Origin: Bacteroidetes bacterium UBA4408
GTDB lineage: Bacteria > Bacteroidota > Bacteroidia > UBA4408
Assembly (NCBI GenBank): GCA_002389785.1
Contig: DGQS01000201.1
Coordinates: forward strand, 1 to 17,288
Length of the DNA: 17,288 bases
Reading direction: 5' to 3'
This document shows positions 1 through 7,522 of the stretch, piece after piece. The notes under the pieces were generated by a model that was not told the DNA's origin, searched no databases, and saw only the letters and a list, made by a program, of their open reading frames with translations. Every line of letters begins with the position of its first letter. Within the stretch, counting starts at the first letter, position 1. A program made the translations under genes and the position numbers.

Positions 1-410
1 GAAAGTACTTCTGATTGTTTTTTAGTTGCGACAAAACCGCGTATACTTCCTTCAACAGTGCGTATTAATGCCTGCATCAAATTGCGTTCATCTAAAAATT
101 TGAATGCAACATTTTTGATGGTTTCTTCATTTTGATTCAGCACAGCATAAAGCAACATGGCTTTAAAATAAACATTCGCCTGATCAATAGTAGTTGCTTG
201 AAACTCTAGTTCAACCGAGCGATTTTGAATCGTTACACGTTTATTAATTACTTCCACGAACGGAATTTTCATATTTAAACCTGGTCCGAGTATCCGTCGG
301 TATTTTCCAAAAATGGTCACAACGCCTATTGTACCCTGTTGTATGGTTACAAACGACAAAAACAAAATTGCAAGAATAAGAATGAGTGTAATCGCAGATA
401 GTAGTTGCAT
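1..410 (-). CDS. SPFH/band-7 (stomatin-like) membrane protein, C-terminus cut by window edge
   Basis: I translated this leftward frame by hand from an ATG at 408-410; it stays open for 136 codons to the window edge. The N-terminus has one hydrophobic segment (about residues 3-22) followed by QQGTIGVVTIFGKY and then GPGLNMKIPFVE. This is the usual opening of an SPFH/prohibitin-homology domain: a membrane anchor, a GxxxxFGKY-type strand, then PGLxxxxPF. The following stretch (NKRVTIQNRSVELEFQATT, then DQANVYFKAMLLYAV) fits the rest of the SPFH core. SPFH proteins form membrane-bound oligomeric scaffolds, often tied to membrane proteases or lipid domains. The C-terminal part, which would separate stomatin, HflC/K and YbbK types, lies outside. 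The gene is divergent from the DUF4340 gene across 155 bases. I am confident of the family, not of the role. Confidence 0.85.
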   Translation of the reverse strand, partial: MQLLSAITLILILAILFLSFVTIQQGTIGVVTIFGKYRRILGPGLNMKIPFVEVINKRVTIQNRSVELEFQATTIDQANVYFKAMLLYAVLNQNEETIKNVAFKFLDERNLMQALIRTVEGSIRGFVATKKQSEVL

Positions 411-532
411 GGTTTGATGATTAAATTTTATTTAAAGATATACTATTTTGCTTAGCCATGTTAATTTGTTAAAAAAAAGTAAGCACCTTCTGAGTTATAC
501 TATAATTAAAGGTTTAAGAATTTTGTTTTTAA

Positions 533-540
533 TATATTTG
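533..540 (+). promoter_or_regulatory. Putative Bacteroidota -7 element (TATATTTG)
   Basis: TATATTTG is an exact match to the Bacteroidota -7 consensus TAnnTTTG and lies 25 bases before the DUF4340 start. I see no clear TTTG -33 box at 19-21 bases upstream, so this is a half-match. An identical octamer precedes dnaN. Confidence 0.35.
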
Positions 541-565
541 AGCCCCTTTAGATGTTAGAAAAATA

Positions 566-1591
566 ATGAGAAATAAAAGTATTTACATAGGAATTTTAGT
601 AATACTGTTGCTTGCAGCAGGATTGTATTATTTTAAAAGTGGTTCTAAAACCAACACCCTAAAGAAAGAACTCAGTAATTTTGCTGTGAAAGATACTGCC
701 ACAATTACTAAGATTTTTATGGCTGATAGATCCGGTAAAAAAGTTACCCTCACAAGAGTAAATACGGGCGAGTGGAAAGTAAATGAAAAATTCAAAGCAA
801 AATCTTCTGCTATCAACACCTTACTTGAAACAATTTATGGTATCACTGTAAAGCAAACTGTACCAAAAACTGCTTTTAATACAGTTGTAAAAAGATTGGC
901 AACAGAATCGGTTAAGGTTGAAATTTATCAAAACAATGAATTAACCAAGACGTATTATGTAGGTGGTCCAACACTCGATTTTTATGGTACCTACATGATT
1001 CTTGAAAATTCATCGGTACCTTATGCCATGTGGATTCATGGATTTGAAGGTTATTTGACGACCCGCTACTTTTTAGAGGAAAATTTATGGAGAAGCAATT
1101 ATTTATTCCCATCAAACCCATTGGATTTAGCTTCTATTAAAATAAACTATCCAAAAAATACAGATTTATCCTTTGAGTTAAACATTCTTCCTGATGCAAC
1201 GAATTCAAAAGCTGTTAGTTTTGAGGTGAAGTCGCTTAAAACCGGCAAGGCTGTTAATTTTGACGAAAACGCAGTAAAGGCTTATTTGCTTGATATTAAA
1301 GAAATTTCTTTCGATAATATTGCCAATAAAATGGATCCAAAAACCAAGGATTCAACTTTGGCATTACCTCTATTGCATGAAATATGGGTGAAAGATGTAC
1401 ATGGCAAAACAACGCATATTAAGACTTATCCTAGGAAAGGACGTAATGGGCAATTGGATGAAAAAGGCAATCAGCTTCCGTATGACTTAGACCGCTTTTA
1501 CGGTGCTATTGATGCTGAACCTGATTTATTTACCTTGCAATATTATGTATTTGATAAATTGCTCAAACCCCTTACCTATTTTGAGCGATAA
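566..1591 (+). CDS. DUF4340 domain-containing membrane-anchored protein
   Basis: This 341-residue protein has one N-terminal hydrophobic segment (about residues 6-23) with a short basic N-tail, then a soluble, probably periplasmic domain. The pattern resembles DUF4340: an early strand pair ending TGEWKVNEKFKA (about 68-79), then a helix, then VKVEIYQNNELTKTYYVGG (about 116-134) and the YLTTRYFLEENLWRSNYLF stretch (about 164-182). The family is common in Bacteroidota and has no defined biochemical role. Such proteins can sit near gliding-type ABC transporter (gldF/gldG) genes and dnaN; here dnaN follows after 119 bases, but no gld gene is visible. The start is the first ATG after the upstream spacer and places the membrane segment correctly. 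The family call is from memory of the motif pattern. Confidence 0.75.
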   Translation: MRNKSIYIGILVILLLAAGLYYFKSGSKTNTLKKELSNFAVKDTATITKIFMADRSGKKVTLTRVNTGEWKVNEKFKAKSSAINTLLETIYGITVKQTVPKTAFNTVVKRLATESVKVEIYQNNELTKTYYVGGPTLDFYGTYMILENSSVPYAMWIHGFEGYLTTRYFLEENLWRSNYLFPSNPLDLASIKINYPKNTDLSFELNILPDATNSKAVSFEVKSLKTGKAVNFDENAVKAYLLDIKEISFDNIANKMDPKTKDSTLALPLLHEIWVKDVHGKTTHIKTYPRKGRNGQLDEKGNQLPYDLDRFYGAIDAEPDLFTLQYYVFDKLLKPLTYFER

Positions 1592-1651
1592 TTTGTTGAA
1601 AAAATGTAATAACTCAACAAGCCAGCTTCTCTGTAAATGTTGCCAATCATT

Positions 1652-1659
1652 TATATTTG
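1652..1659 (+). promoter_or_regulatory. Putative -7 promoter element before dnaN (TATATTTG)
   Basis: TATATTTG is an exact TAnnTTTG match in the DUF4340-dnaN spacer, 34 bases before the conserved dnaN N-terminus. The best upstream -33 candidate is TCTG at 1630-1633 with an 18-base gap, which is poor. It would give dnaN its own promoter. Confidence 0.4.
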
Positions 1660-1710
1660 CCACTTAACTAATAAACTTAAAAACAACGTGAGAAATTTAT
1701 AGTATCGAGT

Positions 1711-2814
1711 TTGACTTTAATGAAGCACCTTCAACACATTGGTGGAGTATTAAACTCAAGCAATTCGCTGCCTATTTTAGATAATTTTTTATTTGAAATT
1801 GAGAAGGGAGAGATGACGGTTTCAGCATCCGATTTGGAAACCACGATGAATACCAAAATTGCCATTAAATCGGAAGAAAGCGGAAACATTGCGGTTCCTG
1901 CCAAAATGTTGATGGATATGTTGAAAAAACTACCCGAAACTCCACTTTCATTTTCAATTGACGATAAAACTTTTGCCATTGAAATATCTGCAGGAGAAGG
2001 AAAATACCGATTAACCGGATTCGATGGAAATGAATTTCCAAAAGTACCTTCTATTGCCAAGCCAAGTACCATCAAAATTAATTCGCATGTCATTGCAAAT
2101 GCCATCAACAAAACTATTTTTGCTGCAGGTAACGATGATTTGCGCCCTACTATGAGTGGTGTTTTTTGCCAACTGAGTGAACAAAATATTTTGTTTGTTG
2201 CAACTGATGCTCACAAATTGGTGCGCTATACACGCAGCGATTACAAAGCACCCAAAACTGCTGCCTCGTTTATTTTACCCAAAAAACCGCTGAACCTTAT
2301 TAAAGGAATTTTGGCAGCTGAAGATACCGAGGTTACCATGGTGTATAACAATACCAATGCATCTTTCAGCTTTAACGGCATTAATTTAATTTGTCGATTA
2401 ATTGATGGAAAATATCCGAACTACGAAGCTGTTATTCCAAAAACTAATCCTAATAAACTAACCATTGACCGAGTAGCTTTGCTTAATTCAATTGGGCGTG
2501 TAGCTTTATTCGCTAACAAATCAACGAATCAAGTTCGATTAAAAATTACCGGTAGCGAATTAAGTATTTCAGCTGAAGATTACGATTACAACAATGCTGC
2601 GAATGATCGCTTAACTTGTAGCTATGTTGGAGAAGATATGGAAATAGGATTTAATTCTAAGTTCTTGTTAGAAATGCTAAGTAACCTCGAAAGCGATAAT
2701 GTAATTATTGAAATGTCGGCACCGAATCGTGCAGGTATACTTTTACCTGCCGAGAATGAAAATAAGGAAGAAGATATACTTATGCTAGTTATGCCGGTAA
2801 TGCTTAATTCCTAA
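1711..2814 (+). CDS. dnaN: DNA polymerase III beta subunit (sliding clamp)
   Basis: DnaN is the ring-shaped processivity clamp that tethers DNA polymerase III to DNA. From the TTG at 1711 the product is 367 residues. It has the clamp-family opening KHLQHIGGVLNSSNSLPILDNFLFE, the LRPTMSGVF segment (about 143-151), KPLNLIKGIL and KYPNYEAVIP in the middle domain, and the terminal LMLVMPVML tail that helps form the peptide-binding pocket. Three clamp domains of about 120 residues fit the length. The start is a problem. Codons 1693-1710 encode K-F-I-V-S-S, matching the usual M-K-F-I-V-S-S start of Bacteroidota clamps, but the preceding codon is GAG and an in-frame TAA lies at 1678-1680. The only usable in-frame starts are TTG at 1711 and ATG at 1720, both of which delete the first beta strand. 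See findings. Function is certain; the start is not. Confidence 0.95.
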   Translation: MTLMKHLQHIGGVLNSSNSLPILDNFLFEIEKGEMTVSASDLETTMNTKIAIKSEESGNIAVPAKMLMDMLKKLPETPLSFSIDDKTFAIEISAGEGKYRLTGFDGNEFPKVPSIAKPSTIKINSHVIANAINKTIFAAGNDDLRPTMSGVFCQLSEQNILFVATDAHKLVRYTRSDYKAPKTAASFILPKKPLNLIKGILAAEDTEVTMVYNNTNASFSFNGINLICRLIDGKYPNYEAVIPKTNPNKLTIDRVALLNSIGRVALFANKSTNQVRLKITGSELSISAEDYDYNNAANDRLTCSYVGEDMEIGFNSKFLLEMLSNLESDNVIIEMSAPNRAGILLPAENENKEEDILMLVMPVMLNS

Positions 2815-2835
2815 TCTTTCTAGAAAAAAATGAAC

Positions 2836-2868
2836 AGCCTGCAAGTTAAAATTTGCAGGCTTTTTTTT
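2836..2868 (+). terminator. Intrinsic terminator after dnaN
   Basis: A 9-bp perfect stem, AGCCTGCAA (2836-2844) with TTGCAGGCT (2853-2861), encloses an 8-base loop and is followed by an unbroken T run to 2868. It lies 21 bases after the dnaN stop and closes that transcript. Confidence 0.9.
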
Positions 2869-3073
2869 GCCTTATAATATCGAGTTGAACTGTTCGGGTA
2901 TTGATCTTTACTTAATTACAGGCAATTATTCTATTTATAGCTTAACATAGAAGCTTTAACAATTACTTGGAAGATGGCTTATGCAGCTAATTCACAAGTA
3001 AGGTGGGCAAGAAATTTATCTTTATACCTTGATAATTAATAACCTGAATCTAGTAAAACTACAAATCTCACAA
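2869..3073. other. Intergenic spacer between two terminators, nothing recognised
   Basis: This is the middle of a 328-base gene-free stretch (2815-3142) between dnaN and the convergent outer-membrane protein gene. The ends hold the two terminators. I saw no open frame with a family signature, no tRNA-like cloverleaf, no repeat and no promoter match here. Confidence 0.6.
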
Positions 3074-3097
3074 GGCATAAAAAAAGGCATAAAAAAA
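3074..3097. repeat. 12-bp perfect tandem duplication GGCATAAAAAAA x2
   Basis: GGCATAAAAAAA at 3074-3085 is repeated immediately at 3086-3097. The second A7 run is the T tract (on the minus strand) of the outer-membrane gene terminator, so the duplication gives that terminator a second T tract in series. It looks like a slippage or unequal-copy event. Confidence 0.9.
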
Positions 3098-3119
3098 GCT
3101 GCATTGGTGAAAATGCAGC
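3091..3119 (-). terminator. Intrinsic terminator of the leftward outer-membrane protein gene
   Basis: On the minus strand GCTGCATT (3119-3112) pairs with AATGCAGC (3105-3098) around a 6-base loop, followed by seven T (3097-3091). It lies 24 bases beyond the stop codon of the outer-membrane barrel gene. Confidence 0.88.
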
Positions 3120-3142
3120 CTTCAATTTGTTTGTTTAATCAA

Positions 3143-4189
3143 TTAAAACTTAGCTCGTACTCTTCGTTTTTTGTACTTGCTACGAGATACATAGCTTGAT
3201 TTGCTTCGGTAGTATTTACTTTTACCTTTTAGTACATATCCAAGTTTAAGTTGTAGCAACATGTATGAATCGTTGTGTGTATCATCGCCACGTTTTTGTT
3301 CACCTGCTTTTTCATCTCCTGCTTTTGCAGCTCTTTCAGCATCGTAACCGTAGTTTTTACCGTTTGCAGCAACTTCACTGCGATTGGGATCATCGTCCGG
3401 ACGTTTATCGCTTTTATCATAAAAATAAACTTTTTGCAAATAACTTGCTGAAGTTTTATCTCCTGCAGGTTTCTCGAATCTTTCAGGATTAACATACACT
3501 GTACTCACATCATCAAGGTAATCTGTAAAGGTTGTTCTCCATCCTAATTCGATTCCAATACGATAAGTTCGGTTAAGTGTATAACTCGCACCTGCACCTA
3601 ATCGAATTGCAAAACCAGATAATTTGTATTTGGCAGCTTTTCCGGTTGTACCTTGACCTTCTGTTCCCAGTGGTTGTAATTTTACCCAATCTCCATTCGC
3701 ATCCGTTCCTTTTGGATTGTGATGAAACCATGCAATTCCACCGGTAACATATGCTCTAAAATCTCGTTTCGAACCACCACGTCCTCCTCCTCTGCTGCCA
3801 CGACCACCACGACCTTTCATTCCATTATTTTGATAGAAAACATATTCTCCTAAAACTCCTAATTCAATGATGTTATTTTTAAAATCCAATCTTCTTCCGT
3901 TACGGGCAGGATTTAAGGAAAGTGTATCAGCTCCTCGAATAATCAAATGATTAAAAGTACCGGTTACAAAAATCTTAGGCTTTACTTTGTAACGGAAATA
4001 AATTCCTTCATTGGTGCGCGTTTGACTCAATTTCGTATCCATCACAAAATCTCTGCGGGTCTTTTCCTTTCCGCCAATTTCGCCCAAATAGGAAGCACCA
4101 CCAAGCATAATCCCAACTTCCTTCTTATATTGCCCAAACACAAGGGAAGGAATTGAAATAACAAGAGCAATAAGTATAATTTTACGCAT
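3143..4189 (-). CDS. Outer-membrane beta-barrel protein, DUF6089-like
   Basis: This 348-residue protein has a Sec signal peptide (residues 1-19, ending VFG before QYKKEVG). Alternating amphipathic strands follow: EVGIMLGGASYLGEIGG (24-40), GIYFRYKVKPKIFVTGTF (62-79), IIELGVLGEYVFYQ (107-120), FRAYVTGGIAWF (144-155), FAIRLGAGASYTL (193-205) and MLLQLKLGYVLKG (310-322). The order (QYxxEVGxxxGxxxYLGE opening, GIGLELGWR-like and TFTDYLDDVST near 221-230) fits the DUF6089 barrel family common in Bacteroidota, of unknown function. Three oddities stand out: an Arg/Gly-rich insert (residues 123-142) between two strands, a long charged segment (about 258-307), and a 26-residue strongly basic Lys/Arg/Ser/Tyr tail after the last clear strand, ending in Phe348. 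The gene is monocistronic with its own terminator and is divergent from the flavoprotein gene. Confidence 0.8.
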   Translation of the reverse strand: MRKIILIALVISIPSLVFGQYKKEVGIMLGGASYLGEIGGKEKTRRDFVMDTKLSQTRTNEGIYFRYKVKPKIFVTGTFNHLIIRGADTLSLNPARNGRRLDFKNNIIELGVLGEYVFYQNNGMKGRGGRGSRGGGRGGSKRDFRAYVTGGIAWFHHNPKGTDANGDWVKLQPLGTEGQGTTGKAAKYKLSGFAIRLGAGASYTLNRTYRIGIELGWRTTFTDYLDDVSTVYVNPERFEKPAGDKTSASYLQKVYFYDKSDKRPDDDPNRSEVAANGKNYGYDAERAAKAGDEKAGEQKRGDDTHNDSYMLLQLKLGYVLKGKSKYYRSKSSYVSRSKYKKRRVRAKF

Positions 4190-4310
4190 TTCTGAAATTA
4201 TTATTTTAATTTGCTTTTTCTAGTTTAATCGAATTTTGACAAAAATATAAAATTAATCTTAAAAAAAAAGTCTTATCAGCTATTTCTACTAAAAATTTAC
4301 ACTTAAAAAT

Positions 4311-5261
4311 ATGAACAAAAATGTGCTAACAAATTTATTGAAAATTAAGTATCCGATTGTACAGGGCGGAATGATCTGGTGTAGCGGCTGGCGGCTTGCT
4401 TCGGCAGTGAGTAATGCCGGAGGATTAGGCTTGCTTGGAGCAGGTTCGATGTATCCGGAGGTACTTAAAGAACAAATAGATAAATGCAAAGCAAACACAA
4501 CAAAGCCATTTGGTGTGAATGTGCCTTTACTTTACCCCAACATTGAAGCCCACATGAAAATAATAATGGATTCAGGAGTGAAAATAGTTTTTACATCTGC
4601 AGGCAATCCAGGTACTTGGACTGCGTTATTAAAACAAGCCGGAATTACTGTTGTGCATGTAGTATCAAATACCAAATTTGCAAAAAAAGCCGAAGATGCC
4701 GGAGTAGACGCAATCGTGGCAGAAGGGTTTGAAGCCGGCGGACACAATGGTCGAGAAGAAACTACCACGCTTTGTTTGATACCGATTATTCGTGAGGCTG
4801 TAAAAATACCGGTGATTGCTGCCGGAGGAATAGCTTCGGGTAGTGCCATGCTAGCTGCAATGGCTTTGGGTGCGGATGGTGTACAAGTAGGAAGCAGGTT
4901 TGTAACTTCTGAAGAATCTTCAGCTCACCCAAATTTTAAACAAGCCGTTATTGATGCAAAAGAAGGTTCAACCATTTTAACCTTAAAGGAAATTACCCCT
5001 GTACGTTTGCTCAAAAACGACTTTTACAATGAACTTGCACAAGCTTATGATCGATGTGCAAGTGTTGAAGAATTGAAAACAATCCTAGGTAGAGCACGCG
5101 CTAAAAAAGGAATGTTTGAAGGAGATATGAAGGAAGGTGAGTTGGAAATTGGTCAAATTTCTGGAAACATCTCTACTATCAAGCCGGCAGCGACGATTAT
5201 TGAAGATATGGTACAAGAATTTGAAACAGGAAAAAAGCGATTAGCTCAAATTAGTTGGTAA
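4311..5261 (+). CDS. Nitronate monooxygenase / FabK-type FMN flavoprotein
   Basis: This 316-residue TIM-barrel flavoprotein belongs to the 2-nitropropane dioxygenase superfamily. Visible signatures are PIVQGGM (15-21), the strand KPFGVNVPLL (65-74), EGFEAGGHNG (138-147) with the family's conserved active-site His at 145, AAGGIASG (170-177) and GADGVQVGSRF (187-197), which bind the FMN phosphate. The C-terminal GELEIGQISG (276-285) is also typical. Members oxidise alkyl nitronates with O2, or act as the enoyl-ACP reductase FabK; these cannot be separated by eye. No fatty-acid synthesis gene is adjacent, so I favour the broad nitronate-monooxygenase-like label. The first ATG places PIVQGGM at the expected distance. 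The gene is convergent with the small membrane protein, with 5 bases between stops and no terminator. Confidence 0.85.
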   Translation: MNKNVLTNLLKIKYPIVQGGMIWCSGWRLASAVSNAGGLGLLGAGSMYPEVLKEQIDKCKANTTKPFGVNVPLLYPNIEAHMKIIMDSGVKIVFTSAGNPGTWTALLKQAGITVVHVVSNTKFAKKAEDAGVDAIVAEGFEAGGHNGREETTTLCLIPIIREAVKIPVIAAGGIASGSAMLAAMALGADGVQVGSRFVTSEESSAHPNFKQAVIDAKEGSTILTLKEITPVRLLKNDFYNELAQAYDRCASVEELKTILGRARAKKGMFEGDMKEGELEIGQISGNISTIKPAATIIEDMVQEFETGKKRLAQISW

Positions 5262-5266
5262 GGAGT

Positions 5267-5710
5267 TTACACCTCATCAAACAAGTGTTCGCTAGAAACT
5301 AACACACTGGCAAATCCTACAACTACACCACCAACTCCCTGTTCGAGCATTTGCCAGGCACAGTCAAACATAATGTTACCTAAAGTCATGGTGCGGGTAA
5401 AAGAAACGCCTATTACCAAAGTTATCATGTAAAGCGAAAAACCAAAGGCTACACCTACCAGTAAGCCCTTTCTTAATGGTTGCTTTTTTAAAGAAGCTAT
5501 GCTATCAAGTCGGTGATGGGAATAAACGATGGCAATACCCATTGAAATAATCAGGTATACCATAATTGCAATTACAAAAAATACTTGTTTGGGATAGTTA
5601 AGTCTGGAAAAATCGTTTAAAAAAACTCCGTGCCAGAGGTACGACAATGAAAACATAATTATTGCCGACATAATCCAGGAAACAAAAAAGCGTTTGGTAA
5701 GTAATTTCAT
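5267..5710 (-). CDS. Small integral membrane protein, four predicted helices, unknown function
   Basis: This 147-residue hydrophobic protein has four likely membrane helices at about 8-28, 42-64, 82-104 and 113-139. A conserved-looking SYLWHGVFLNDF (23-34) sits at the end of helix 1, and a basic cytoplasmic loop (KKQPLRKG, 75-82) lies between helices 2 and 3. The aromatic/His turn after helix 1 recalls small DUF1761-like membrane proteins, but I cannot assign the family securely. It ends 5 bases from the stop of the flavoprotein gene and is divergent from kdsA across about 160 bases, so it is probably transcribed alone. Length, hydrophobicity pattern and positive-inside charge support a real gene. 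Confidence 0.7.
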   Translation of the reverse strand: MKLLTKRFFVSWIMSAIIMFSLSYLWHGVFLNDFSRLNYPKQVFFVIAIMVYLIISMGIAIVYSHHRLDSIASLKKQPLRKGLLVGVAFGFSLYMITLVIGVSFTRTMTLGNIMFDCAWQMLEQGVGGVVVGFASVLVSSEHLFDEV

Positions 5711-5873
5711 GCTAATAATAATCCACTATTTTGAACGAATTAAATGGTACTGCAAAAATACGAAAAATTCGATAACGAAACTGCGATTTCGACAGACAGC
5801 AAAATAAAACGATAATAGAATTTTTGCTACATTCGCTTCAATTTCACACCCGATAAACCTTCGCTATTCCTTT

Positions 5874-6686
5874 ATGATAAAGCATCTTCCAAATATTCAA
5901 CACATTAACTCCGATAACTTCTTTTTAATTGCCGGTCCTTGTGTGGTAGAAACAGAAGCAATTGTTTTTGAAATTGCAACTACGGTAAAATCACTTTGTA
6001 ACGAATTACAAATTCCGTATATTTTTAAAGCATCCTACCGAAAGGCAAATCGCTCACGCTTAGATTCTTTTACAGGAATTGGCGATGAAAAAGCACTTGA
6101 ACTCATTGCCAAAGTAGGTCAACAATTAAAAGTTCCAACACTTACCGATATACATACTGCGGAAGAGGCAAGCTTAGCTGCAAAGTATGTTGATGTGTTG
6201 CAAATACCTGCCTTTTTGTGCCGACAAACCGATTTATTAGTAGCAGCCGCAAAAACCGGTAAAACAGTGAACATTAAAAAGGGGCAATTTTTAGCACCCG
6301 AATCCATGAAGTTTGGCGTTGAAAAAGTGCGCCAGTCGGGCAATGATAAAGTTTGGCTAACTGAACGAGGGGCTATGTTTGGATACCAAGATATGATTGT
6401 TGATTTTCGCGGTATTCCTGAAATGCAAAAAAATAATGTACCGGTCGTTTTAGACATTACTCATTCTCTGCAACAACCTAATCAAAGCAGTGGCGTTACC
6501 GGCGGAAAACCCGAATTGATTGCCACCATAGCTAAAGCAGGTATCGCTGTGGGTGCGGATGGTATTTTTATTGAAACTCACCCCGATCCTTCAAAGGCCT
6601 TGTCAGATGGCGCTAATATGCTTCCGCTTAACAAGCTCGAAACCTTATTGAAACAACTAATAAAGATTAGAAAAGCAATTCGCTAA
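5874..6686 (+). CDS. kdsA: 3-deoxy-8-phosphooctulonate (Kdo-8-P) synthase, metal-dependent type
   Basis: KdsA condenses phosphoenolpyruvate with arabinose 5-phosphate to make Kdo-8-phosphate, the precursor of the inner-core LPS sugar Kdo; it is cytosolic. The 270 residues show LIAGPCVVE (18-26), FKASYRKANRSR (51-62), the PTLTDIHT strand (88-95), QIPAFLCRQTDLL (110-122), GYQDMIVDFR (170-179), DITHSLQQPNQSSGVTGG (194-211) and IETHPDPSKALSDGANMLPL (233-252). Cys23, His197, Glu234 and Asp245 have the same spacing (174, 37, 11) as the metal ligands Cys11, His185, Glu222 and Asp233 that I recall for the Aquifex enzyme. This points to the metal-dependent class; the metal-free class has Asn in place of the Cys. 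It is first in a likely operon with the SDR and VOC genes. Confidence 0.96.
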   Translation: MIKHLPNIQHINSDNFFLIAGPCVVETEAIVFEIATTVKSLCNELQIPYIFKASYRKANRSRLDSFTGIGDEKALELIAKVGQQLKVPTLTDIHTAEEASLAAKYVDVLQIPAFLCRQTDLLVAAAKTGKTVNIKKGQFLAPESMKFGVEKVRQSGNDKVWLTERGAMFGYQDMIVDFRGIPEMQKNNVPVVLDITHSLQQPNQSSGVTGGKPELIATIAKAGIAVGADGIFIETHPDPSKALSDGANMLPLNKLETLLKQLIKIRKAIR

Positions 6687-7483
6687 TGCATCCATTTTCA
6701 AACAAAGTAGTTTGGATTACAGGCGCCAGCTCGGGTATAGGTGAAGCTTTGGCCTATGAGTTTGCAAAATTAAATTGCAGCTTAATTCTAAGTGCACGCA
6801 GGTTAAACGAACTTGAACGAGTAAAAAAGAGCTGCGCTGTAGATGCTACAAAAATTGTGTTACTTCCTTTTGATTTATCCGATGCTACCTTGCTACATGG
6901 ATATGCTGCACAAGCACAAGCAGCTTTTGGAAGAATAGATGTGCTTATAAATAACGGCGGAGTTAGTCAACGTTCATATGCCAATGAAACTGCACTTGAC
7001 ATTGATCGAAAAATAATGGAAATAAATTATTTTTCAACCGTTGCCCTAACCAAAAGTGTATTGCCAATGATGATTGCACAAAACAGCGGTTATTTAGTAA
7101 TTACCAGCAGTGTAGCCGGAAAATATGGTTTCTTTTTGCGCTCAGCTTACGCAGCATCCAAACATGCCTTACATGGATTTTTTGAATCGCTTCGTTTGGA
7201 AGTGATGAAGCACAACATTAAAGTTTCATTAATTTGTCCCGGTAAAATTCGCACAAATTTATCGCTACATGCGTTGACAAAAAACGGAGAAGCATTTAAT
7301 AAAGTAGATGAAGCATTTAAAAATGGGATGTCGCCTGAACTGTGTGCCAAAAAAATTATAGCCGGATTGATGAAAGAAAAAGAAGAACTCTTAATAGGTG
7401 GTAAAGAAATAATTCCCGTGTATTTGAAACGTTTTTTTCCTTCTATTTTTACCTGGATAATGAGTAAGCAAAAAATTGAATAA
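6686..7483 (+). CDS. Short-chain dehydrogenase/reductase (SDR), classical type
   Basis: This 265-residue Rossmann-fold NAD(P)-dependent oxidoreductase has the cofactor motif TGASSGIG (12-19), the NNGG motif (89-92; the second Ala of the usual NNAG is Gly), the active-site Ser near 141-142, and Y155xxxK159 in SAYAASKHAL. PGKIRTNL (185-192) is the usual Pro-Gly turn. An Arg at 38-39 after strand 2 (SARR) suggests NADP(H). The C-terminus carries a hydrophobic/aromatic stretch (PVYLKRFFPSIFTWIM, 244-259), reminiscent of DHRS7-like SDRs and possibly membrane-associated. The substrate is unknown. Its ATG overlaps the kdsA stop by one base (TAATG), so translation is probably coupled. No link to Kdo chemistry is shown beyond that position. 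Confidence 0.93.
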   Translation: MHPFSNKVVWITGASSGIGEALAYEFAKLNCSLILSARRLNELERVKKSCAVDATKIVLLPFDLSDATLLHGYAAQAQAAFGRIDVLINNGGVSQRSYANETALDIDRKIMEINYFSTVALTKSVLPMMIAQNSGYLVITSSVAGKYGFFLRSAYAASKHALHGFFESLRLEVMKHNIKVSLICPGKIRTNLSLHALTKNGEAFNKVDEAFKNGMSPELCAKKIIAGLMKEKEELLIGGKEIIPVYLKRFFPSIFTWIMSKQKIE

Positions 7484-7522
7484 TTGTAACTACAAAATAT
7501 AACACTGTAATACCATACAAAC

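Noticed and set aside
3764..3823. RGG-box RNA-binding protein
   Set aside because: The Arg/Gly insert lies within a protein that has a signal peptide and barrel strands, so a cytosolic RNA-binding role is unlikely.
4311..5261. Firm assignment as FabK enoyl-ACP reductase
   Set aside because: FabK and nitronate monooxygenases share all motifs visible here, and there is no fatty-acid gene beside it to decide.
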